From JAEUJM01 sp044221555 (GTDB lineage: Bacteria > Actinomycetota > Acidimicrobiia > Acidimicrobiales > DATDAH01), in the NCBI GenBank assembly GCA_044221555.1, contig JBGAOY010000004.1:1-64000 (forward strand): DNA of 64,000 nt, written 5' to 3'. Position 1 is the first letter of the stretch, and every line of letters starts with the position of its first letter. The position numbers and the translations under genes were made by a program. Below are positions 9,993 through 17,299 of the stretch, in pieces. A model generated the notes under the pieces. It was not told the DNA's origin. It searched no databases and saw only the letters and a list, made by a program, of their open reading frames with translations.

Positions 9993-10643
9993 GTGACAGC
10001 TAGAACGTGTTCCGTGGAAGAGCTGGCCGACGAGGTGCGGGCGATCATCGCGGAGTTGGCGGCCAACACCGTGCCGCCCGACAAGGAGTCCCGAGCGCTC
10101 GAGTTGGCCCGTGAGCTGCGCGGCCTGCTCGACGGGCCCCGCCGGGCCCGCTGGTACGACGGGCTGCTCGACGGCACCGGTGTCACCGGGGCCGAGAGCG
10201 CGTTCCTCGCCCACGGTGCGCTGCGGGGCACCGAGAACCCGGTGGCGCCGCCGCTGGTGCTCACCGACGGCACCCGGGCCGACGGCTCGCCGGCCAAGGT
10301 GGCCACGGTCACCATGAGCCTCGCCTACGAAGGGCCGCCGCACGGGGTGCACGGCGGCTTCGTGGCCGCGCTGTTCGACGACGTGCTCGGCGCCGCGCAG
10401 GGCCTCGTGGCCGACCCGGGCGTGACCGGTCGACTCACGGTGCGTTACCGCCACATCACCCCGGTCGAGGAGGAGCTGCGCTTCGAGGCCTGGATCGAGT
10501 CGGACGACGGCAAGCGCATCGTGGCCAAGGCCACCTGCCACGCCGGCGGCGGCGAGCTGCTCACCGCCGAGGCGGAGGCGCTGTTCGTCCGAGTCGACTT
10601 CGAGGAGATCCAGGCCCGCATGGCCGCCCGCCGCGACGCCTGA
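9993..10643 (+). CDS. PaaI-type hotdog-fold acyl-CoA thioesterase
   Basis: About 216 residues. The hotdog signature is the GxxHGGxxAxxxDxxxG block, here GPPHGVHGGFVAALFDDVLG, followed by TGRLTVRYRHITPVEEELRFEAW. The N-terminal 90 residues are a helical/variable extension found in actinobacterial PaaI-like thioesterases. The catalytic Asp is in ALFDDVLG. Two in-frame GTG codons lie at 9975 and 9993; 9993 is preferred because GAGG stands 9 nt before it. No operon partner; the next plus gene is 1.9 kb away. Substrate unknown, probably an acyl-CoA. Confidence 0.82.
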   Translation: MTARTCSVEELADEVRAIIAELAANTVPPDKESRALELARELRGLLDGPRRARWYDGLLDGTGVTGAESAFLAHGALRGTENPVAPPLVLTDGTRADGSPAKVATVTMSLAYEGPPHGVHGGFVAALFDDVLGAAQGLVADPGVTGRLTVRYRHITPVEEELRFEAWIESDDGKRIVAKATCHAGGGELLTAEAEALFVRVDFEEIQARMAARRDA

Positions 10644-10649
10644 GTGAAG

Positions 10650-10817
10650 CTAGAAGACGGAGCCGGCCAACAGGAGGGCGATCACCGCGGAGAGCAGCAG
10701 TACGCCGGCGCTCAGGGCGAGGACCGCGACCAGCAATGAGAGGCCGCCACCCACCTCCCGGTCCTGCGCGCCGACCTGCCAGTCGGTCGCATCGAGTGGC
10801 ACCGCGGCAGTGTCCAC
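10650..10817 (-). CDS. 55-residue single-pass membrane protein
   Basis: A C-terminal hydrophobic segment (about residues 26-53, SLLVAVLALSAGVLLLSAVI) follows a polar N-terminus with DATDWQVGAQDREVG. The GTG start is inferred from a GGGCGG motif just upstream. It lies in the 218-bp gap between two converging genes. No family recognised; the composition differs clearly from the antisense shadows around it. Confidence 0.4.
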   Translation of the reverse strand: MDTAAVPLDATDWQVGAQDREVGGGLSLLVAVLALSAGVLLLSAVIALLLAGSVF

Positions 10818-10861
10818 CCGCCCGAGGCGGATGACAAGGCCCGCCCGAAGCAGTGGACGGG

Positions 10862-11611
10862 TTACAGGTCGTCGATGAGCTTGAAGCGCTCGGCGAAGCC
10901 GACCTCGCGCTTGGCGCCGGCCGCCGCCAACTCGTCGAGGATGCGCCCGTGGAAGGCGGCCTGCTCCACCTCGCGGGCGGCGCCGCCGCCGTCGGCGGGC
11001 CGGCGGCTGATGCCCATCGTCGTCTCGAACTGGCTCTCGTGGGCCAGCAGCGCAGTCACCTTGGCCTCGGCCTGAGCGAGGGTGACCACCTCGAGGTGGT
11101 CGGCCTTGTCGGCCTCGAACAACAGCAGCGCCGACGGTCGGTGGTGGGCGATGGCCTGTTCGGGGAAGAAGTGGGGGTCGCGGGCGGCCACCACGCCGTC
11201 GCAGGCCAGGAGGCCGGCGGCCCGGTGGTCGGGGTGCAGCCGGTAGCGCTTCCACGGGTCGTGGCCCAGCACCACGTCGGGGCGCAGGTGCCGGATCCAG
11301 TAGGCGATCTCCCAGCGCTGGCGCAGCCCCGCCTCGAGCTCGCCGTCGGGCCAGCCCAGGAACACCACCTCGCCGGTGGCCCCCAAACGCGCCGCCGCGG
11401 TGCGCTGCTCGGCCTGGCGGGTGACCACCAGGCGGGCCAGGTCGGCGTGGGGGTCCCAGGTGCCCTTCGAGCCGTCGGTGCAGATGAGGTGGTGCACCTC
11501 GCAGCCCGCCTCGGCCCACTTGGCCAGCGTGGCCCCGCACTGGAACTCGACGTCGTCGGGATGGGCGGCGATGGCCAGCGCCCGCTCGGGGGTGGGCAGG
11601 TTGACGCTCAC
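10862..11611 (-). CDS. PIG-L family deacetylase (LmbE-like)
   Basis: Zinc-binding motif AHPDDVEFQCGATLA near residue 16 and the second motif HPDHRAA near residue 125 define the GlcNAc-PI/MshB/BshB superfamily. Length 249 residues is usual. Also typical are HHLICTDGSKG and WPDGELE. Unlike the mca gene at 58375, the sequence lacks the CCTGGEAGDI block, so it is another branch of the family; the substrate (GlcNAc conjugate, antibiotic or sugar nucleotide) cannot be set. The GTG start is preceded by a TAGCGT hexamer 6 nt away, suggesting a leaderless message. Confidence 0.88.
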   Translation of the reverse strand: MSVNLPTPERALAIAAHPDDVEFQCGATLAKWAEAGCEVHHLICTDGSKGTWDPHADLARLVVTRQAEQRTAAARLGATGEVVFLGWPDGELEAGLRQRWEIAYWIRHLRPDVVLGHDPWKRYRLHPDHRAAGLLACDGVVAARDPHFFPEQAIAHHRPSALLLFEADKADHLEVVTLAQAEAKVTALLAHESQFETTMGISRRPADGGGAAREVEQAAFHGRILDELAAAGAKREVGFAERFKLIDDL

Positions 11612-11617
11612 GTCACC

Positions 11618-11623
11618 ACGCTA
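11618..11623 (-). promoter_or_regulatory. -10 element TAGCGT, leaderless start of PIG-L gene
   Basis: TAGCGT on the minus strand ends exactly 6 nt before the GTG start at 11611. Confidence 0.5.
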
Positions 11624-11697
11624 GGCATCCTGTGGCGCCGGCGGCGGGGACCGTCGGAGCGGGCAGGCCCGTGTGCGGTTGGGACCGAGACCGCGAA

Positions 11698-11741
11698 CTG
11701 GCGCCCGATCCGGTCGCCCTGACAACCGAATCGGGCGCCAG
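11698..11741. repeat. palindromic element B, copy 1
   Basis: Seventeen-base arms with a single mismatch (CTGGCGCCCGATCCGGT against a complement reading CGATTCGGT) and a 10-base loop. Flanks GAAC/GAACGCG resemble those of the hairpins at 30915 and 31034. It lies between two minus-strand genes and could act as a terminator for cofC, although no T run follows. Confidence 0.75.
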
Positions 11742-11771
11742 AACGCGATACCGACGGGCCGCGGGCGTCGG

Positions 11772-12326
11772 TCAGGTGAGCGCGGTGAGGTCGTCGGGCA
11801 CGTCGATGTCCCAGCCGAGGGGTACGTCGCGCTCGACGCGCAGCGGCAGGGCGAGACGGGCGGCCTCCTCGCGGTGCCGAGCGAACGACCCGGCGCCGTA
11901 GGCCCACCGGAACCCGGCGTTCGCGGGGACGCAGGCCACGTTGGTGCCGTCGTCGTGGCGATCGGGCACCAGGGTGACGCCGTCGAAGTCGGCCAGCCAG
12001 CCCAGGGTGGTGGCCAGGGGCAGGTCGGCGTGGGCCACGATCACCTGGTCGTACCCCTCCCCGGCCAGGTGGGCCACGCCGTCGGCCACCGCACCGTTCA
12101 GCCCCCGTCCGGGCCGCAAGAGCACCGACGCCTCGTGGGCCTCGGCCCAGGCGGCCACCTCGCCGTCGTCGCAGACGACCCACACCGGGAGGGGATGGGC
12201 CGCGGCCAGCACCTTGGCCGCCATCGACCGGGCCAGGGCGGCGCGCTCGGCGGCGGGGAGGGCCGGGGCGAGCCGGAGCTTGGCCTCGCCGAACGTCTTC
12301 ACCGGCACCAGCACGACAGCGGCCAT
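11772..12326 (-). CDS. cofC: 2-phospho-L-lactate / phosphoenolpyruvate guanylyltransferase (F420 biosynthesis)
   Basis: Joins GTP to 2-phospholactate or phosphoenolpyruvate to make the activated precursor of the F420 side chain. The N-terminal nucleotide-binding block VLVPVKTFGEAKLRLAP, the mid-chain HADLPLA and the DRHDDGTNVACVPA block are the CofC/FbiD signatures; the 184-residue length is slightly short of typical. It is divergent from gpsA; fbiD and gpsA are also neighbours in mycobacteria (established), which supports the call. The product would serve F420 enzymes such as the LLM-type oxidoreductase at 29298. Confidence 0.88.
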   Translation of the reverse strand: MAAVVLVPVKTFGEAKLRLAPALPAAERAALARSMAAKVLAAAHPLPVWVVCDDGEVAAWAEAHEASVLLRPGRGLNGAVADGVAHLAGEGYDQVIVAHADLPLATTLGWLADFDGVTLVPDRHDDGTNVACVPANAGFRWAYGAGSFARHREEAARLALPLRVERDVPLGWDIDVPDDLTALT

Positions 12327-12335
12327 GAGCGCGGC

Positions 12336-12341
12336 AGTCTA
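12336..12341 (-). promoter_or_regulatory. -10 element TAGACT before cofC
   Basis: TAGACT on the minus strand ends 9 nt before the ATG at 12326; no Shine-Dalgarno is visible. Confidence 0.4.
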
Positions 12342-12560
12342 CGGTTTGGCGGGTGAGCATCCCCTTGGCGACGGTGACGGCCCGATGAGCGCGACGCAGG
12401 CCGCCGGGAGGACGGCGCCGGCCGCCGGTCGGCCCGGGCCGGACCCCGAGCGACCGGACCGGCGGCGTCGCGACGCCGAGTGTGCACACGGGGGGTTTGC
12501 CGTGCCGGCGGCGTTCGTGGCGTCGGCGTCCTCCGCGCAGCAGTTGGCGGGGCGAAGCCG

Positions 12561-13562
12561 ATGAACATCTGCGTCGCGGTGATCGGTGCCGGCTCGTGGG
12601 GCACCACCGTGGCCCACCTGGCGGCCCACAACGTCCCCACCGTGGTCTGGGCCCGCAGCCCCGAGGTGGCGGCCGAGATCAACGAGCGCCACCGCAACAG
12701 CCGCTACCTCGAGGGCTACGACCTGCACCCGTCGCTCACCGCCACCGACGACCTGGCCGACGCCGTGGGCCACGCCGACGTGCTGGTGATGGGCGTGCCG
12801 TCGCACGGCTTCCGGTCCACGCTCGAGGCCGTGCGGCCCCACCTGCGGGCCTGGGTGCCGGTGGTCAGCCTGGCCAAGGGCCTCGAGCAGGGCTCGCGCC
12901 TGCGCATGACCCAGGTGATCGACGAGGTCCTGCCCGGCCACCCCTACGGCGTGCTCACCGGCCCCAACCTGGCCAAGGAGATCCTGGCCGGCGACGCCGC
13001 CGCCGCGGTGATCGCGATGTCCGACCCCAACATCACCGAGGAGCTGCAGCGGGTGTTCAGCAGCAACCTCTTCCGCGTCTACGTGAACGACGACGTGGTG
13101 GGCTCCGAGTTGGCCGGCGCCCTGAAGAACGTGATGGCCCTGGCCGCGGGCATGGCCGATGGGCTGGGCACGGGCGACAACACCCGGGCCGCGGTCATCA
13201 CCCGGGGCCTGGCCGAGCTCACCCGCCTGGGCGTGGCCATGGGCGGCCGGGCCGACACGTTCGCCGGCCTCGCCGGCATGGGCGACCTGGTCGCCACCTG
13301 CATCAGCAGGCAGAGCCGCAACCGCCATGTGGGCGAGCAACTCGGCAAGGGCCGGTCGCTCGACGAGATCATCGAGGAGATGCACATGGTGGCCGAGGGC
13401 GTGAAGACCACCAAGGTGGTGATGGAGCTGGCCCGCGAGCACGACATCTACATGCCGATCGCCGAGCAGATGGACCTGGTGTGCAACCAGGGTGCGTCGG
13501 CGCACGACGCCTACCGGGGGCTGCTCCGTCACGAGGCCCGCCACGAGCTCACCGGCACGTGA
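12561..13562 (+). CDS. gpsA: NAD(P)-dependent glycerol-3-phosphate dehydrogenase
   Basis: Makes sn-glycerol 3-phosphate from dihydroxyacetone phosphate for phospholipid synthesis. Rossmann motif VIGAGSWGTTVA starts at residue 7; the catalytic Lys region is SELAGALKNVMALAAGMADG (about residue 180-200) and the substrate site GMGDLVATCISRQSRNR follows. Length 333 is typical. The ATG at 12561 follows GGCGGGGCGAAG. The stop codon overlaps the GTG start of the next gene (GTGA), so the two are co-translated. Confidence 0.96.
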   Translation: MNICVAVIGAGSWGTTVAHLAAHNVPTVVWARSPEVAAEINERHRNSRYLEGYDLHPSLTATDDLADAVGHADVLVMGVPSHGFRSTLEAVRPHLRAWVPVVSLAKGLEQGSRLRMTQVIDEVLPGHPYGVLTGPNLAKEILAGDAAAAVIAMSDPNITEELQRVFSSNLFRVYVNDDVVGSELAGALKNVMALAAGMADGLGTGDNTRAAVITRGLAELTRLGVAMGGRADTFAGLAGMGDLVATCISRQSRNRHVGEQLGKGRSLDEIIEEMHMVAEGVKTTKVVMELAREHDIYMPIAEQMDLVCNQGASAHDAYRGLLRHEARHELTGT

Positions 13563-15493
13563 CTCCCGCAGGCGGAGCGGGGCCGTTCACGTTGGTGGGC
13601 ACCACCAACGCCGGCCCGCTGGCCACCGTCGACGGGCGCGGCGGGGTGCAGGGGCTGGACGGCTCGTGGTCGCTCCACTGGTGGGTGGGCGCCGACGACC
13701 GCTGGCACCTCCCGGCCGACGAGGCGGCCGTGCGCCAGCGGCGGGTCGAGGCGACGCCCGTGGTCGAGACCGCCATGCGCATCCCGACGGGTGACGCGGT
13801 CGCCACCACGTTCGGCGCGCGTGCCGGCGGGGTGACCGACGACCTGGTGGCCCTCGACGTGGCGAACGACTCCACGTTGCCCGTGGCGCTGGCGCTGGTG
13901 CTGACCGGCCGGTCGACGGTGGCGGTCGAGGGCCGGCAGGCGGTGATCGACGGCACCACCACGGTGCAGTTCGGCCGGGCCCCGTCGCGCTGGGCCGCAG
14001 GCGACGATCCGGTCGTGGTCCGGGCGGCCGTGGTGGACGGCACCGCCACGGCGGCCGACCCCGCCGGGCCCATCGGGCACGGCCGGGTGCTCGCGGTGCT
14101 GTTCCCCCTGGCCCACACGGCCCGGCTGCGCACCACCGTCACGGTCCCGGCCGGACGGAACCGAGCCCCGGGGACGGGTGGGCCGGGCCCCGACCCGGCG
14201 GCGGTCGCCCCGACGCCGGAGGCCGAGCGGGTGGCCAGTGGATGGCGGGCCCAACTCGACCGGGGACTGACGGTGCGCCTGCCCGACGAGCCGCTCACCG
14301 ACGCGATCGACCTGGCCAGGGCGGCGATCCTGCTCGCGGCCGCCGGGCCGCTCGGCGACGCCCCCGTGGGCGACCTGGCCCGGCTGGCGCGGGCGTTGGA
14401 CGGCCAGGGCTTCGGCGACGAGGCGCGCGCGGTGGTGGCCCACCTCGCCGGCCGGCAGCGGCTCACCGGTCGGTTCGGGCGAGGGTCGGCGGCCACCGCC
14501 GACACCGCCGCCGCGCTCCGGGCCTTCGGCGACCACTGGCGGTGCACCCACGACCAGGCCCTCGCCGAGGCCCTGGTCGGCCCGGTGGCCAAGGCGGCCC
14601 ACCGCATCGGCAAGGGCAGGGGCGGTGATGCCGGCCCCGGAGCGGATGGCATCGAGGTGGCCGTGGCGCTGCACGCCGCGGTCGACCTGCTCGACGGCGC
14701 CGGCCAGCCGGACACGGCCCGTCTCGTGGCGGCCTTGCCGGCGGCCTCGCTCGACACCGCCGCCCGAGCCACCAGCGCCGGCGCCGGTCCCGTGCCGCTC
14801 GACCACGTGTTGGGCGAGGCCCTGGCGCCAGAGCAGCCGTCCGCGGCCGACCGCTCGCGTGCGGGGACGGGCTCCTCCGGTGCCGATCGGGAACCCGGCG
14901 CGGAGGTGGCGGGAACGGGCCGGGTCGGCGCCGACGGCTCGGGTGGCGGGACGGGCCCGTCCGCCGCTGGCCGGGGCCCCGGTGTGGAGGAGGCTGGAAC
15001 GGGCCCGCCCGATGCTGGGCGTGGAGCGGGTAGGCCGGCAGGCGGAACGGGCACGTCCGAAGCGAGCCGTGGGACCGGTGGGCCGACAGTTGGATCGAAG
15101 CCACCCGATGCCCACACGCGCTACGCGGTGGCTTCAGCCCGGCTCCTCGAGCGTGTCAGCGTTGCGCTGGTCGACGACGGACGCGGCGCGGCGACCGCCG
15201 GCGCGTCGCCCGCCATCACGCTGTTCGCCGGCTTCCCCGATGCGTGGCGGGGCCGCCCGGTCGAGGTGCACGATGCGCCCACCCGCTTCGGCCTGCTCTC
15301 GTGCGCGGTGCGCTGGCACGGCGAGCGGCCCGCGCTTCTGTGGGACCTGCGCCCCTGGCCCGACGCGCCGCCGGGGCCGCCCGTGACCCTCGCCGCGCCC
15401 TCGCTCGACCCAGGCTGGTCGGCGGTCGAGCCACAAGGGGAGGCGCTGCTGGCCGCACCGGCACCTCCCGACCTCGAGGCCTCGTTCTCGTGA
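13559..15493 (+). CDS. uncharacterised 644-residue protein coupled to gpsA
   Basis: No family recognised with confidence. The N-terminal 200 residues look like a beta-rich domain (DGSWSLHWWVGADDRWHLPA, then MRIPTGDAVATTFGA); residues about 225-420 are Ala/Leu-rich helices with LARAAILLAAAGPL, LARALDGQGFGDEA and AATADTAAALRAFGDHW, suggestive of an alpha/alpha six-hairpin toroid as in glycoside hydrolases or glucoamylase-like proteins. Residues 435-520 are a Gly/Thr/Ala/Ser low-complexity linker with a recurring GTG motif, after which a folded C-terminal domain (LLERVSVALVDDGRG, HDAPTRFGLLSCAVRWHG) resumes. Starts within the gpsA stop codon. A carbohydrate-related role is a guess from fold appearance only. 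Confidence 0.7.
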   Translation: MTPAGGAGPFTLVGTTNAGPLATVDGRGGVQGLDGSWSLHWWVGADDRWHLPADEAAVRQRRVEATPVVETAMRIPTGDAVATTFGARAGGVTDDLVALDVANDSTLPVALALVLTGRSTVAVEGRQAVIDGTTTVQFGRAPSRWAAGDDPVVVRAAVVDGTATAADPAGPIGHGRVLAVLFPLAHTARLRTTVTVPAGRNRAPGTGGPGPDPAAVAPTPEAERVASGWRAQLDRGLTVRLPDEPLTDAIDLARAAILLAAAGPLGDAPVGDLARLARALDGQGFGDEARAVVAHLAGRQRLTGRFGRGSAATADTAAALRAFGDHWRCTHDQALAEALVGPVAKAAHRIGKGRGGDAGPGADGIEVAVALHAAVDLLDGAGQPDTARLVAALPAASLDTAARATSAGAGPVPLDHVLGEALAPEQPSAADRSRAGTGSSGADREPGAEVAGTGRVGADGSGGGTGPSAAGRGPGVEEAGTGPPDAGRGAGRPAGGTGTSEASRGTGGPTVGSKPPDAHTRYAVASARLLERVSVALVDDGRGAATAGASPAITLFAGFPDAWRGRPVEVHDAPTRFGLLSCAVRWHGERPALLWDLRPWPDAPPGPPVTLAAPSLDPGWSAVEPQGEALLAAPAPPDLEASFS

Positions 15494-15836
15494 GGCCCAC
15501 CATCCGGGAGCGAGCCTCGAGAGCCAGGCGTGACCGACGGCTCGGAAACCGTGCGGGCGGGTGCGGTGAACACGTCGTGCGCCTCGGCACGGCACCGAGC
15601 CACCACGACGAAGCCGGGCGGGTGTGGCTGCTGCGCGAGCTGGGGGCGTCGTCGGGGTCGGCGGGTGGGGCACCGGGACCAACCGGGCCACGGCCCGTCA
15701 GCCACGGCGTGCGTTCACCCCGGCTCGCCCGCCGTGGCTCGTCGACCGGCACCGGACGGCGCCTTGGCGGCTGGTGTCCGGTCGTCCGGAGTCGTGGCCG
15801 CCGCCCACCTGCGCACCCGCACCGGGGAAGTCGGCG
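15494..15836. other. 343-bp gap before the cyclase, no gene seen
   Basis: The cyclase frame is open upstream to 15624, but the predicted peptide there is Arg/Pro-rich and unconvincing. No strong hairpin or promoter was found. Confidence 0.4.
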
Positions 15837-17093
15837 GTGGTGAAGTTCGGGCGGGCCGGACGGCGGACCATCCGTCAGGTGCTCGAGGGCCTGAAGGTGC
15901 CCGAGGACGAGATCGCCGCGGCCGAGCGCGACGGCACGCTGCCGTTGCTGGCCATCGTGCACCTGGTCTTCGAGGAGTCACCCCGCTACGACGCCGACAC
16001 GGTCGCCGGCAAGGTGGGGCTCCCGTCCGAGCAGGTGTTCCACTTCTGGCGGGCCCTCGGGTTCCCCGACCCCGAGGACGACGAGGTGGTGTTCACCCGC
16101 ACCGATCTCGACATGATGCGCATCGCCGCCGAGACCATCGCCGACGAGGTGGTCGACCCCGACGTGGCCCTGCAGATGGCCCGCGTGATCGGGTCGTCGA
16201 TGTCGCGGGTGGCCAACGCCCAGATCGCGGCGCTGGCCAGCCGGGTCGCGAACGAGGCGGCGGAGGCCGCGGAAGCCGCGGAGGCGGCCGCCTCGGCCGC
16301 GGCCGGCGACGGTGCACACGACGCCGCCGACGGCCGGACGGCGGTCGACCTCGATGCGCCGCTGCTGGCCCGCACCGAGATGATCCTCGACGTGATGCCC
16401 CGCATCATGGACTACGTGTGGCGGCGCCACCTGCAGGACGAGGCCCTCCGTCAGATGTTGCGGCGGCGCGACACCGAGGGCGGCTCGGTGACGGTGGGCT
16501 TCGCCGACCTGGTGGGCTACACCGCCCTCAGCCAGCAGGTGCCCGAGCAGGAGCTGGCCCACCTGGTGGCTCGGTTCGAGGCCGTGGCCACCGACACGGT
16601 GGCCGGTCGCGGCGGCCGCGTGGTGAAGATGATCGGCGACGAGGTGATGTTCATCGTCGACGACCCCGCGGCTGCGGCACAGATCGCCCTCGACCTGGCC
16701 GACGCGTTCCGCGAGGACGAGGCGCTATCCGACGTGCGGGTGGGCCTGGCCATGGGCTCGGTCATCGAGCAGGACGGCGACGTGTACGGGCCGGTGGTGA
16801 ACCTGGCCAACCGCATCGTGGGCATCGCCTACCCCGGATCGGTGGTGGTGTCGGAGGAGGTGCGCGACGCGCTGCGCGGCGATCCCGAGCTGAACGTGCG
16901 CTCGTTGCGCTCCCACACGCTCCGAGACATCGGCCGAGTGCGCCTGTGGCGCCTCCGCCGCGAGCGCGACGTCGACCCCGACTCGCTGCTCGAGAAGGCG
17001 CGGCTGCGGCGCGAGGTGGGACGCGAATGGATCGAGGACCACTTCGGATCTGGATTGGAGTCGGAAGAACCCGACGACGCGCTCCCGGACTGA
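15837..17093 (+). CDS. class III adenylate cyclase with N-terminal regulatory domain
   Basis: Makes cAMP from ATP. The C-terminal cyclase domain has the metal Asp motif GFADLVGYTALSQQV, the second metal site and purine Lys in VVKMIGDEVMFIVDDP, and the transition-state Asn/Arg in GPVVNLANRIVGIA, so all catalytic positions appear present. The N-terminal 150 residues (IRQVLEGLKVPEDEIAAAE ... EQVFHFWRALGFPDP) match the adenylate cyclase regulatory domain of actinobacterial soluble enzymes. An Ala/Glu-rich coiled stretch (EAAEAAEAAEAAASAAA) near residue 145 joins them. GTG at 15837 is chosen because GGGGAAG lies 7 nt before it; another GTG is the next codon. No membrane helix. Confidence 0.88.
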   Translation: MVKFGRAGRRTIRQVLEGLKVPEDEIAAAERDGTLPLLAIVHLVFEESPRYDADTVAGKVGLPSEQVFHFWRALGFPDPEDDEVVFTRTDLDMMRIAAETIADEVVDPDVALQMARVIGSSMSRVANAQIAALASRVANEAAEAAEAAEAAASAAAGDGAHDAADGRTAVDLDAPLLARTEMILDVMPRIMDYVWRRHLQDEALRQMLRRRDTEGGSVTVGFADLVGYTALSQQVPEQELAHLVARFEAVATDTVAGRGGRVVKMIGDEVMFIVDDPAAAAQIALDLADAFREDEALSDVRVGLAMGSVIEQDGDVYGPVVNLANRIVGIAYPGSVVVSEEVRDALRGDPELNVRSLRSHTLRDIGRVRLWRLRRERDVDPDSLLEKARLRREVGREWIEDHFGSGLESEEPDDALPD

Positions 17094-17221
17094 CCCGGTC
17101 GCCCGGTCGGGTCGGCTGCTCGCTCCTGACGCGCAGCTGAGGCGCCTGCGGCGCAGGGGCTGGCGAAATCGTCGCTCCGCCGCCGTCCCGCCCGGGCGCC
17201 CTGGTTTGTTGCGGGGAACGG

Positions 17222-17262
17222 GGAGGACCGCTACTGGGTCGCGGTCGCGGGGCGGTCCCTCC
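17222..17262. terminator. candidate bidirectional terminator hairpin
   Basis: GGAGGACCGC pairs with GCGGTCCCTCC (one bulged C) across a 20-base GC-rich loop, in the 206-bp gap between the converging cyclase and mannosidase genes. There is no U tract on either side. Confidence 0.35.
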
Positions 17263-17299
17263 TCCCTGCCTTGCTTGGGGGAGGGGGGTCGGTGGTGGG

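Noticed and set aside
15494..15836. Extra N-terminal part of the cyclase
   Set aside because: The upstream reading is Arg/Pro/Trp-rich with no domain match and GGGGAAG favours the GTG at 15837.
17222..17262. Strong intrinsic terminator
   Set aside because: Kept only as a low-confidence candidate because the stem has a bulge and no U tract, and because convergent genes could end without it.
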